From: Prolixibacteraceae bacterium
GTDB taxonomy: Bacteria; Bacteroidota; Bacteroidia; Bacteroidales; Prolixibacteraceae
DNA: 16,567 nucleotides
Direction: 5' to 3'
Assembly (NCBI GenBank): GCA_027858145.1
Contig: JAQIDF010000069.1
Coordinates: 1-16,567, forward strand
The translations under genes and the position numbers were made by a program. Below, piece after piece: positions 8,173 through 14,183 of this stretch. The first letter of the stretch is position 1, and each line of letters begins with the position of its first letter. The notes under the pieces were generated by a model. The model saw only the letters and a program-made list of their open reading frames with translations. It ran no database searches and had not been told where the DNA came from.

Positions 8173-9165
8173 TTACTTGTCAAGTTGTTTGAAGTGATCT
8201 TTTTCTGATTGTAAGTTAATAAAAGGAAAATTGTTTTCAATCGTTTCAATTTTTTTTAACACTGCAAGTGCAAATTTCTTAACCTCATCGGTATTATTGT
8301 GTAGGACTCTGTGTGAGGCGGCTTTGTTTACTTTTTCAATTTCGCCGGATAGTTGGATCGTTGATGAACTAAAAAAAGTTTTTTCGAATCTTTCGTAAAT
8401 TATTTGAACGGCAGTTTCCGACAGGTGTGCCATATCTTCAGCATAAAAGCGGTAATCGCGCAATTCATCATTAACAATCTCGTATGATGGAAAGTATGAT
8501 ATGTTTTCGGGGTTTTGTTTTATCAATTCGTCAATTGCCAGCAGCAGGGTTGATTTGCTTAACTGATTTTCGTGCGCCCCATCTTTCAGGTGTTTTACCG
8601 GACTAACGGTGAAAACAACTTTTAACTTGTTATTGAATGACTTTAATTGTTCTATTTTTTCGTTCCAGTTACGAATAATGGCATCAACCGATAATCTTTT
8701 GCGGGTAAAATGTGATGAAGGGAGCTTATGGCAGTTGGCAACAATCTCCCCGCTTTCTGATAAACGGTAAACCCATGCAGTGCCGAATGTGACAAATAAA
8801 ACACCGGCTTGTTTTAAAAAGTCATGGGTGTTTTTGATACACTGGTTCGCTTCACTTACCACAATATCAGGGTCGTGATGTGAAAAGCTACCATGAAAAT
8901 CGTAAGAATGCCATAGCCCTTTATTAAAAATGAGCTTTTCTTTTTCAACTGATATGTTTTTAATGCTGCGGGTTATTGCATCCGAAATCGATGCGGGGTT
9001 ATAGAGAACTCCCAATGGATTTTTCAGGATGTTGAATTTTTTGCGCGTAAGTATGTTTCCTATGTTGTCGGAAAAACATGAGCCAATCATAATAACCGGA
9101 GTCTCATGTGTAATACTGAAAGGTGCTTGTTCGGTTTTTATTTTAGTGTATAGTGCTTTTCCCAT
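8173..9165 (-). CDS. GSCFA domain protein (SGNH-like, function unknown)
   Basis: A 330-residue protein of the GSCFA family, named after its N-terminal motif; here MIGSCFSDNIG at 26-36. Further conserved stretches are NPLGVLYNPASI at 49-60, VTFGTAWVY at 125-133, FTVSPVKHLKDG at 184-195 and EDMAHLS at 243-249. Ser29 near the N-terminus and an Asp244-x-x-His247 pair near the C-terminus fit the Ser/Asp-His layout of SGNH/GDSL hydrolases, which suggests an esterase or acyl transferase; that is inference and no substrate is known to me. No signal peptide is seen. It is the first gene of the minus-strand glycogen set, 40 bp ahead of the debranching enzyme and divergent from the TatD gene. Its position suggests co-expression with glycogen enzymes, but a functional link is not proven. 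Confidence 0.88.
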   Translation of the reverse strand: MGKALYTKIKTEQAPFSITHETPVIMIGSCFSDNIGNILTRKKFNILKNPLGVLYNPASISDAITRSIKNISVEKEKLIFNKGLWHSYDFHGSFSHHDPDIVVSEANQCIKNTHDFLKQAGVLFVTFGTAWVYRLSESGEIVANCHKLPSSHFTRKRLSVDAIIRNWNEKIEQLKSFNNKLKVVFTVSPVKHLKDGAHENQLSKSTLLLAIDELIKQNPENISYFPSYEIVNDELRDYRFYAEDMAHLSETAVQIIYERFEKTFFSSSTIQLSGEIEKVNKAASHRVLHNNTDEVKKFALAVLKKIETIENNFPFINLQSEKDHFKQLDK

Positions 9166-9299
9166 TTTGTAAAAATATTTATTTTAGGTGGTTAAATATA
9201 GCCTTAATGCTATTGTTTTGTGTTGTTTTTATTAAATACTGTTTACAGTAATTAACATTTTCTTGCCAATTTAGAATCTTAAATATTTTACAAAAAACA

Positions 9300-9307
9300 T
9301 ACATTTG
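9300..9307 (+). promoter_or_regulatory. Candidate Bacteroidota -7 element upstream of the TatD gene
   Basis: TACATTTG matches the TAnnTTTG -7 consensus known from Bacteroidota and ends 16 bp before the ATG at 9324. This would give a short leader. I see no convincing TTG-type -33 element at the expected distance. It lies in the 158-bp divergent spacer 9166-9323; the opposite strand, toward the GSCFA gene, shows only an imperfect TATATTTA. Confidence 0.4.
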
Positions 9308-9323
9308 CCCAAAATATCTTATT

Positions 9324-10088
9324 ATGATTATTGATACGCATTCACATATATATTCAGAAGACTATAACGGAGATATGGGCGAAGTTGTTCAGCGGGCTTT
9401 CGATGCCGGTGTTGAGAAAATTTTACTGCCAAATATTGATAGCTCGTCCATAAAGATGATGCTAGATCTGGCATCCAGTCGTCCTGGTTCTTTTTTCCCT
9501 ATGATGGGGCTTCATCCAACTTCGGTGAAAGAAGATTATAGAGAAGAGATGGAAGTTATTGAATACTGGCTTAATAAACAGAAATTTTACGCGATAGGCG
9601 AAATAGGTATTGACTTTTACTGGGACGATACATTTCGGAAAGAGCAGGAATATACATTTCGCAGGCAACTTCAGTTAGCTAAGGCTTACAATTTGCCGGT
9701 ATCCATTCATACCCGTAATTCGTTTGAGGTAGCCATGCGTATTGTAGATGAAGAGAATAACGGTAGCTTAACCGGAGTGTTTCATTGTTTCACAGGTACT
9801 GCCGATCAGGCAAAAGAAATTATTGCACGAGGATTTAAAATTGGTGTGGGGGGTATTGTTACGTTCAAAAATGCAGGAATTGATAAAATGGTTGCTCAAC
9901 TCTCACCTGAAGATATTCTTTTAGAAACCGATTCGCCATATCTTGCTCCTGTTCCCAATAGAGGAAAGCGGAACGAGAGTTCATATATTGTACATATATT
10001 AAAAAAGGTATCTGATATTTTTGATATACCTGAAAATGATATTGCCCGAATAACGTCAAAAAATGCTGAGCAACTATTCAAAATTTAG
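9324..10088 (+). CDS. tatD: TatD-family metal-dependent hydrolase (putative DNase)
   Basis: Amidohydrolase-fold metalloenzyme of the TatD family, whose characterised members act as 3'-5' exonucleases or endonucleases on DNA; cytoplasmic. The 254 residues match the usual length. IDTHSHIY at 3-10 gives the HxH metal pair (His6, His8), IGEIGID at 91-97 gives Glu93, SIHTRNS at 127-133 gives His129, VFHCFTGT at 152-159 gives His154, and ETDSPYLAP at 201-209 gives Asp203. These are the full metal-site set expected for the family. A family-typical region runs through PNRGKRNESSYI near 211-222. It opens the plus-strand block, 57 bp before the asparaginase gene, and diverges from the GSCFA gene. The exact substrate cannot be told from sequence. 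Confidence 0.93.
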   Translation: MIIDTHSHIYSEDYNGDMGEVVQRAFDAGVEKILLPNIDSSSIKMMLDLASSRPGSFFPMMGLHPTSVKEDYREEMEVIEYWLNKQKFYAIGEIGIDFYWDDTFRKEQEYTFRRQLQLAKAYNLPVSIHTRNSFEVAMRIVDEENNGSLTGVFHCFTGTADQAKEIIARGFKIGVGGIVTFKNAGIDKMVAQLSPEDILLETDSPYLAPVPNRGKRNESSYIVHILKKVSDIFDIPENDIARITSKNAEQLFKI

Positions 10089-10120
10089 CATTTATCGTAT
10101 CTTCATTGAGTTTAAAATTG

Positions 10121-10128
10121 TAATTTTG
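10121..10128 (+). promoter_or_regulatory. Candidate -7 element upstream of the asparaginase gene
   Basis: TAATTTTG fits TAnnTTTG exactly, lies in the short TatD-asparaginase spacer and ends 17 bp before the ATG at 10146, much like the element before the TatD gene. A TTG at 10106-10108 is closer than the usual -33 spacing. It suggests the asparaginase may have its own start of transcription; the 8-mer is short enough to occur by chance in AT-rich DNA. Confidence 0.35.
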
Positions 10129-10145
10129 GTCAGAATTTTGAAACA

Positions 10146-11171
10146 ATGAAGCCGTCAGTTTTAATTATATACACAGGTGGTACCATCGGGATGGTTCAGC
10201 GTCCGGGAGACGGATCCCTGGCTCCGGTGAATTTTGATGAGTTGTCGAAAGATATCCCTATGCTTAATGAATTTGGGTATCTCATCGATTCAATATCATT
10301 TAACCCTGTTTTAGATTCGTCGAACATAACCCCTGATATTTGGTACGAGCTTGCCCGTACCATTGAGGAGAATTATGAAAAATACGACGGTTTTGTGGTG
10401 CTTCATGGTACCGATACAATGGCTTATACAGCATCGGCTTTGAGTTTTATGGTTGAAAACCTGGATAAGCCGGTTGTTTTTACAGGTGCACAATTACCAA
10501 TTGGAATATTGCGTACCGATGGGAAAGAAAATCTTATAACAGCCGTCGAAATAGCTGCTGCCAAAATCAATGGTCAGTCAAAAGTTCCTGAGGTTTGTAT
10601 TTATTTTAATTCAAAACTTTTCAGGGGTAACCGTACATCTAAAATAGATTCTCAGCAATTCAGGGCATTCGATTCGCGAAATTATCCTGAACTTGCTAAA
10701 GCAGGTGTCGAAATTACCTACAACCTGGATTTAGTAAATAAAACAACCAACAAAGGTATTTTTAGGGTAAATTACAAGTTTGACACGAATGTGGTCATTT
10801 TAAAGTTATTTCCCGGCATCCAGCCCTCGGTTGTCGATTCAATAATTAATATTGAAGGGCTAAGGGGGATTGTCCTTGAATCGTATGGCTCGGGCAATGT
10901 GCCTAACTCATCGTGGTTTACCGATTTGATTGAAAAAGCTGTGAAAAAAGGAATCGTAGTTTTTAATATTAGTCAGTGTGTAGGAGGCAGGGTTCAGATG
11001 GGGATGTACGAAACAAGTGTAAACATGCAAAAACTGGGTGTTGTAAGTGGTAACGATATGAGCACAGAAGCATCGCTCACAAAACTAATGTTCTTGCTGG
11101 GGCAGAATCTGAGTATAAAAGAAGTTAAGAAGTATTTAGGACAAAACCTGAAAGGAGAAATAACTTTGTAG
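10146..11171 (+). CDS. ansA: Type I L-asparaginase
   Basis: Hydrolyses L-asparagine to aspartate and ammonia. It is the cytoplasmic type I form: there is no signal peptide and the length of 341 residues is normal. The first catalytic threonine is Thr13 in YTGGTIG (9-15). The second site is HGTDTM at 87-92, with Thr89 and Asp90. The segment YFNSKLFRGNRTSK at about 153-166 fits the family region that carries the active-site lysine (probably Lys166). TGAQLPIG at 113-120 and the conserved C-terminal domain are also present. It lies 57 bp after the TatD gene and may share its transcript or use the candidate -7 element in the spacer. The same fold also covers Gln-tRNA amidotransferase GatD and glutaminase-asparaginases, but the length and the lack of a GatD N-terminal domain favour asparaginase. 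Confidence 0.93.
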   Translation: MKPSVLIIYTGGTIGMVQRPGDGSLAPVNFDELSKDIPMLNEFGYLIDSISFNPVLDSSNITPDIWYELARTIEENYEKYDGFVVLHGTDTMAYTASALSFMVENLDKPVVFTGAQLPIGILRTDGKENLITAVEIAAAKINGQSKVPEVCIYFNSKLFRGNRTSKIDSQQFRAFDSRNYPELAKAGVEITYNLDLVNKTTNKGIFRVNYKFDTNVVILKLFPGIQPSVVDSIINIEGLRGIVLESYGSGNVPNSSWFTDLIEKAVKKGIVVFNISQCVGGRVQMGMYETSVNMQKLGVVSGNDMSTEASLTKLMFLLGQNLSIKEVKKYLGQNLKGEITL

Positions 11172-11196
11172 TTTTGTTTGTTCTTCATTTTTTTTT
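11141..11196 (+). terminator. Weak terminator candidate at the end of ansA
   Basis: ACAAAAC at 11141-11147 pairs exactly with GTTTTGT at 11171-11177, around an inner AAAG/CTTT pairing. A run of nine T follows at 11188-11196. The stem spans the stop codon of the asparaginase gene and is AT-rich, so it would be a weak terminator. The rest of the spacer up to the tRNA (to 11422) holds an AAAAGCTTTT palindrome at 11228-11237 and no gene I can support. Confidence 0.3.
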
Positions 11197-11371
11197 GTAT
11201 TTTTCACCCCTCAAAATTGCTTTAAATAAAAGCTTTTGGCACGGTTTCTATGTTTTTCAGGCAATTGAAGAATTGAGACAGTAATTTTTTACAAAATCGT
11301 TCTGTTAAGTATTGACCAGATTTTTTGAATTTGGGAGTGGATAATAAAAATCTGAAGAAATAAAATCGAGG

Positions 11372-11387
11372 CATGTTGTATAACATG
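11372..11387. repeat. Short inverted repeat upstream of tRNA-Ser
   Basis: CATGTT at 11372-11377 and AACATG at 11382-11387 flank a 4-base spacer, 35 bp before the tRNA. It could be a binding site or chance. No clear promoter is visible around it. Confidence 0.25.
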
Positions 11388-11422
11388 TTTTGTGTTTTAA
11401 TGTTGAAAAATGCACGATTTTT

Positions 11423-11512
11423 GGAGAGGTGCAGGAGTGGCTTATCTGGCACGCCTGGAAAGCGTGTGTACCCGAAAGGGTACCGAGGGTTCGAATCCCT
11501 CTCTCTCCGCCA
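11423..11512 (+). tRNA. tRNA-Ser (anticodon GGA)
   Basis: A complete 90-base class II tRNA. The acceptor stem GGAGAGG (11423-11429) pairs with TCTCTCC (11502-11508), with one G-U at the inner end. The anticodon stem CACGC/GCGTG encloses the loop CTGGAAA at 11455-11461, giving anticodon GGA (11457-11459), which reads UCC and UCU serine codons. The long variable arm typical of serine tRNA is GTACCC-GAAA-GGGTAC (11468-11483). The T arm is GAGGG-TTCGAAT-CCCTC (11485-11501). The discriminator base is G, as serine tRNAs usually have, and CCA is encoded at 11510-11512. It lies 75 bp before exbB on the same strand without a clear terminator between them. Confidence 0.97.
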
Positions 11513-11587
11513 CGGAAAAAGGATTAAATAATTTTTTATATAAATAAAATAAATCAGAATAATTGTTGAATAAATTTAAAAATCATC

Positions 11588-12409
11588 ATGAAAAAATTAT
11601 TTGCGTTAATAGCTGTTCTTACGATATTCATGTTTGGAATATCGGTTAATGTTGTTGCCCAGGATCAGGCTGAAGTAGCTACTGAAGTGGCGGATTCTAC
11701 CGCAGCTGATTCTACTGCAGTTGACATCGCTGCTGACCCTATTGAAGAGGAAGCAGTAGCTGCTGAAGAAGGAAATTCTCTTCACAGCCAATTGAAACAA
11801 AAATTTATCGAAGGTGGTCCAACCTTCATGTCGTTCGTATTAATTGCCTTAATTCTTGGTTTGGCATTAGCTATCGAGCGTATTATTTATCTGAATCTTG
11901 CTACTACTAACACTAAGAAGCTACTTGCAAACGTTGAGGAAGCTTTACAAAGCGGTGGTGTTGAAGCGGCCAAAGAAGTTTGCCGTAATACACGTGGCCC
12001 GGTAGCCAGTATTTTTTACCAGGGACTTGACCGTCACGATGAAGGTGTTGACGTTGTAGAAAAGTCAGTAGTCTCATACGGTAGTGTACAAGCCGGATTA
12101 CTTGAAAAAGGATTAAGCTGGATTGCCTTGTTTATTGCATTGGCTCCTATGCTTGGATTCTTGGGAACAGTAATTGGTATGATTGACGCGTTCGATGCTA
12201 TTGAGGTAGCTGGTGACATTAGCCCGTCGTTGGTAGCTGGTGGTATTAAAGTGGCCTTGATTACAACTGTAACCGGTTTGATCGTTGCGATTATTCTTCA
12301 AATCTTTTACAACTATTGTGTGGCAAAAATTGACAGTATTGTAAACAGCATGGAAGATGCTTCTATTACATTACTTGACATGATTGTTAAACATGATGCT
12401 AAAAAATAA
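11588..12409 (+). CDS. exbB: ExbB/TolQ/MotA-family proton channel subunit with N-terminal signal
   Basis: Inner-membrane stator subunit that with ExbD turns proton-motive force into work, classically for TonB-dependent outer-membrane transport. The 273 residues open with a likely cleavable signal peptide (1-25, ending VVA-QDQ). A low-complexity acidic Ala/Asp/Ser/Thr/Val/Glu linker follows at 26-64, and then three predicted membrane segments at about 79-97, 176-198 and 217-240. The conserved MotA_TolQ_ExbB segment LGFLGTVIGMI is at 189-199 and GGIKVALITTVTGL at 218-231. The acidic periplasmic linker is longer than in E. coli ExbB; I recall similar extensions in other Bacteroidota. It is the first gene of a tight operon, 8 bp before the 4-TM gene. 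TolQ-like use is possible, but the paired ExbDs fit the Exb type. Confidence 0.9.
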   Translation: MKKLFALIAVLTIFMFGISVNVVAQDQAEVATEVADSTAADSTAVDIAADPIEEEAVAAEEGNSLHSQLKQKFIEGGPTFMSFVLIALILGLALAIERIIYLNLATTNTKKLLANVEEALQSGGVEAAKEVCRNTRGPVASIFYQGLDRHDEGVDVVEKSVVSYGSVQAGLLEKGLSWIALFIALAPMLGFLGTVIGMIDAFDAIEVAGDISPSLVAGGIKVALITTVTGLIVAIILQIFYNYCVAKIDSIVNSMEDASITLLDMIVKHDAKK

Positions 12410-12417
12410 GAAAGTCA

Positions 12418-12885
12418 ATGGATAAAAAAGGAAAAATAACTTCAATAATCCTTTGGGTTTTGATGCTTGTGTCGATTGCACTATTTGCTTATATGCAGGT
12501 GTCGATTGATAGTGAGACAAACCCCGGGGCAAGAGCAGTACAAGCCATTACAATGAATCTTAACTGGGCTTACGTATTATTTTCGATAGCAGCTGTTGTT
12601 GCGGTGGTTTTTGCAGTCGTTCAAATTGTTGGCGATAAAGCTAAAATCATCAGTACTGTAGTTTCGCTATTGATATTAGGTGCTGTTTTAGGAGTAGCTT
12701 ATTCATTAGCATCAAGTGAGATTCCAAATTTCTTTGGAGTTGATAAATTTATTGCTGATGGTTCGCTAAACGAAACGATTTCACGTTGGGTAGGTACCGG
12801 TTTATATTTTGTATATATTCTTTTCGGTGGAGCTTTTCTATCGATTATAGGATTTGGTGCTACCAGTATTTTTAAACGTTCTTGA
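12418..12885 (+). CDS. Unassigned four-helix membrane protein within the exb operon
   Basis: A 155-residue protein that I do not recognise as a named family. It has four predicted membrane segments at about 8-26, 49-70, 77-98 and 126-148. Between the first two is a short polar loop (DSETNPGARA, 31-40), and between the third and fourth a loop of about 27 residues (SEIPNFFGVDKF and after). The ends are basic (MDKKGK and FKRS), consistent with both termini in the cytoplasm. It starts 8 bp after exbB and ends 29 bp before the first exbD, so it is almost certainly expressed with the stator proteins. A role as an extra subunit or assembly factor of the ExbB-ExbD complex is a fair inference from position only. 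Its stop codon overlaps a 16-bp inverted repeat. Confidence 0.85.
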   Translation: MDKKGKITSIILWVLMLVSIALFAYMQVSIDSETNPGARAVQAITMNLNWAYVLFSIAAVVAVVFAVVQIVGDKAKIISTVVSLLILGAVLGVAYSLASSEIPNFFGVDKFIADGSLNETISRWVGTGLYFVYILFGGAFLSIIGFGATSIFKRS

Positions 12886-12899
12886 TGTTTGTAAACATC
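12884..12899. repeat. 16-bp inverted repeat inside the exb operon
   Basis: GATGTTTGTAAACATC has exact 7-base arms around a central GT. Its first two bases belong to the TGA stop of the 4-TM gene, and it lies 15 bp before the first exbD start. As RNA it could form a small hairpin that affects processing or relative translation of the operon halves; as DNA it could be a dimeric protein site. There is no T-run after it. Confidence 0.5.
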
Positions 12900-12914
12900 T
12901 TAAAAAATTAAATT

Positions 12915-13496
12915 ATGCCAAGGAAATTACCCGAATATAATGCTTCATCGTTGGCCGATATCGCTTTCATGTTGCTTATCTTCTTCCTGGTAACAACTAC
13001 CATGGATATTGATAGCGGACTTGAAAGGAGATTGCCTCAGTGGGTTGACCCTGAGGATATCGAAGATACGCCGCCAATTAAGGAGCGTAACGTTTTTGTT
13101 GTATTAGTTGACCGCAATAACCGTTTGATGGTTGAAGGAGAACTAACACGGGTAGAGGACTTAAAGGATAAAGCCAAAGAATTTCTTACAAACCCGATGA
13201 ATGATGAAACTCTTCCTGAAAAAGAAGTTAAGGAAGTTCCATTCTTCGGGCCATATGAAGTACTGACAAAGAGTTCTGTAATATCATTACAGAATGATGT
13301 TGGTACAACTTACGGAACATATATTGCCGTACAAAATGAGTTGGTTGCCGCAATTAACGAGTTGCGTGAAAATCTGGCTCAAAGGAAATTTGGTAAATCA
13401 TATGAAGATCTGAATGAAGATCAACAGGATGCCGTTAAGGAAATTTACCCGCAAAAGATATCAGAAGCTGAACCCAAAAAGATAGGAGGAAGATAA
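12915..13496 (+). CDS. exbD: ExbD-family stator protein, longer copy
   Basis: Single-pass inner-membrane protein that partners ExbB and carries the proton-accepting aspartate. Residues 12-30 (SLADIAFMLLIFFLVTTTM) are the membrane segment, with the essential Asp at 15. The periplasmic part (about 31-193) contains the usual fold plus extra charged stretches, including the segment ISLQNDVGTTYGTYIAVQNE (123-142) that I recall from Bacteroidota ExbDs, and a charged C-terminal tail. At 193 residues it is longer than E. coli ExbD (about 140). It lies 29 bp after the 4-TM gene and one base before the second exbD. The N-terminus before the membrane segment is short and mildly basic, giving a cytoplasmic N-end. 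Confidence 0.92.
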   Translation: MPRKLPEYNASSLADIAFMLLIFFLVTTTMDIDSGLERRLPQWVDPEDIEDTPPIKERNVFVVLVDRNNRLMVEGELTRVEDLKDKAKEFLTNPMNDETLPEKEVKEVPFFGPYEVLTKSSVISLQNDVGTTYGTYIAVQNELVAAINELRENLAQRKFGKSYEDLNEDQQDAVKEIYPQKISEAEPKKIGGR

Positions 13497-13497
13497 T

Positions 13498-13968
13498 ATG
13501 TCAAAATTTAGAAAAGATGACGGAAAAGAAACTCCTCAAATATCAACATCAGCATTGCCAGATATTGTGTTTATGTTGTTGTTTTTCTTCATGGTTACAA
13601 CAACCATGCGCGAAACAACACTGAAAGTAAGTATAGCTTTACCACAGGCAACTGAAATATCCAAGCTGGAGAAAAAATCGCTTGTGAGTTATGTTTATGT
13701 AGGTCCGCCTCAAAAACAATATATCTCACAATTAGGTAGTGAGCCAAGAATTCAGCTTAACGATGAGTTTGCAAAGGTTGGTGATATAACCGATTTTGTT
13801 GAATCTGAACGTCAGGCGATGGATGAGAATGAGCAAAAGCAAATGATTGTATCTTTAAAGGTAGATGAATATACTAAGATGGGTATTGTTACAGATATTA
13901 AGCAGGAGTTGCGTAAAGCTGCAGCATTACACATTAATTACTCTTCACGACAAGGAGCTAATTATTAG
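13498..13968 (+). CDS. exbD: ExbD-family stator protein, shorter copy
   Basis: Second ExbD of the operon, 156 residues. The basic N-terminus (MSKFRKDDGK) leads to the membrane segment at about 18-36 (SALPDIVFMLLFFFMVTTT), with the proton-carrying Asp at 22. The periplasmic domain runs to the end, with VSLKVDEYTKMGIVTDI near 119-136, which fits the ExbD/TolR pattern of a beta strand followed by a helix. It starts one base after the stop of the first exbD, so translation is probably coupled. The two ExbDs share the membrane motif but diverge in the periplasmic part, which fits a heterodimer. It is the last gene before a strong hairpin terminator, and no tonB follows on this strand. Confidence 0.92.
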   Translation: MSKFRKDDGKETPQISTSALPDIVFMLLFFFMVTTTMRETTLKVSIALPQATEISKLEKKSLVSYVYVGPPQKQYISQLGSEPRIQLNDEFAKVGDITDFVESERQAMDENEQKQMIVSLKVDEYTKMGIVTDIKQELRKAAALHINYSSRQGANY

Positions 13969-13995
13969 TAGAAAACAAATTATTGTATGAAATAT

Positions 13996-14028
13996 AAAGG
14001 GTGGCTTTTGGCCACCCTTTTATTTTTA
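13996..14028 (+). terminator. Intrinsic terminator of the exb operon
   Basis: AAAGGGTGGC (13996-14005), loop TTTTG, then GCCACCCTTT (14011-14020): a perfect 10-bp stem with a GC-rich core, followed by TATTTTT. It begins 27 bp after the second exbD stop. The A-rich left side may let it also act weakly on the converging glgB transcript. Confidence 0.88.
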
Positions 14029-14097
14029 CTTAGTGTCAGCAAGAAAACTACTTTTTTTTCAAGTGATTGAATCGAAAAGTTCAATTTCAAGGCTTGG

Positions 14098-14149
14098 CCT
14101 TTCTGAAAATCAAGGAGTTTACTTTCGTAAGTGACTGTTTTCAGAAAGG
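14098..14149 (-). repeat. 12-bp inverted repeat with nested hairpin downstream of glgB
   Basis: CCTTTCTGAAAA at 14098-14109 is an exact reverse complement of TTTTCAGAAAGG at 14138-14149. Between the arms lies a second stem, TTACTT (14119-14124) with AAGTGA (14129-14134), one pair being G-U, closing a TCGT loop. The structure starts about 35 bp after the glgB stop in the direction of glgB transcription. It could be the 3' end or terminator of the glgB message, but no T-run follows directly; the nearest is a T-poor region with A-rich stretches, so transcript stabilisation or a separate function is possible. A further 6-bp inverted repeat (ATTGAA/TTCAAT, 14066-14085) lies beyond it. Confidence 0.55.
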
Positions 14150-14183
14150 GCGTAACGCAGTAATTGGGCTTTTCGGGCAAGCA

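Noticed and set aside
11222..11452. Open frame of 76 codons on the minus strand
   Set aside because: It overlaps the 5' part of tRNA-Ser and has no family features; probably chance in AT-rich spacer.
14098..14160. Nested repeat considered as an integron attC or other recombination site
   Set aside because: The RYYYAAC/GTTRRRY core pair is not present in the right places, and there is no integrase or cassette context.
13980..14180. Open frame of 66 codons on the minus strand in the convergent spacer
   Set aside because: It runs straight through the exb terminator and the nested inverted repeat, has no recognisable motif and no coding-like composition. Structure, not coding, explains this stretch.
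13969..14183. A missing tonB gene after the ExbDs
   Set aside because: I read both strands of this 215-bp spacer and found only a terminator and inverted repeats, so no tonB remnant is present.
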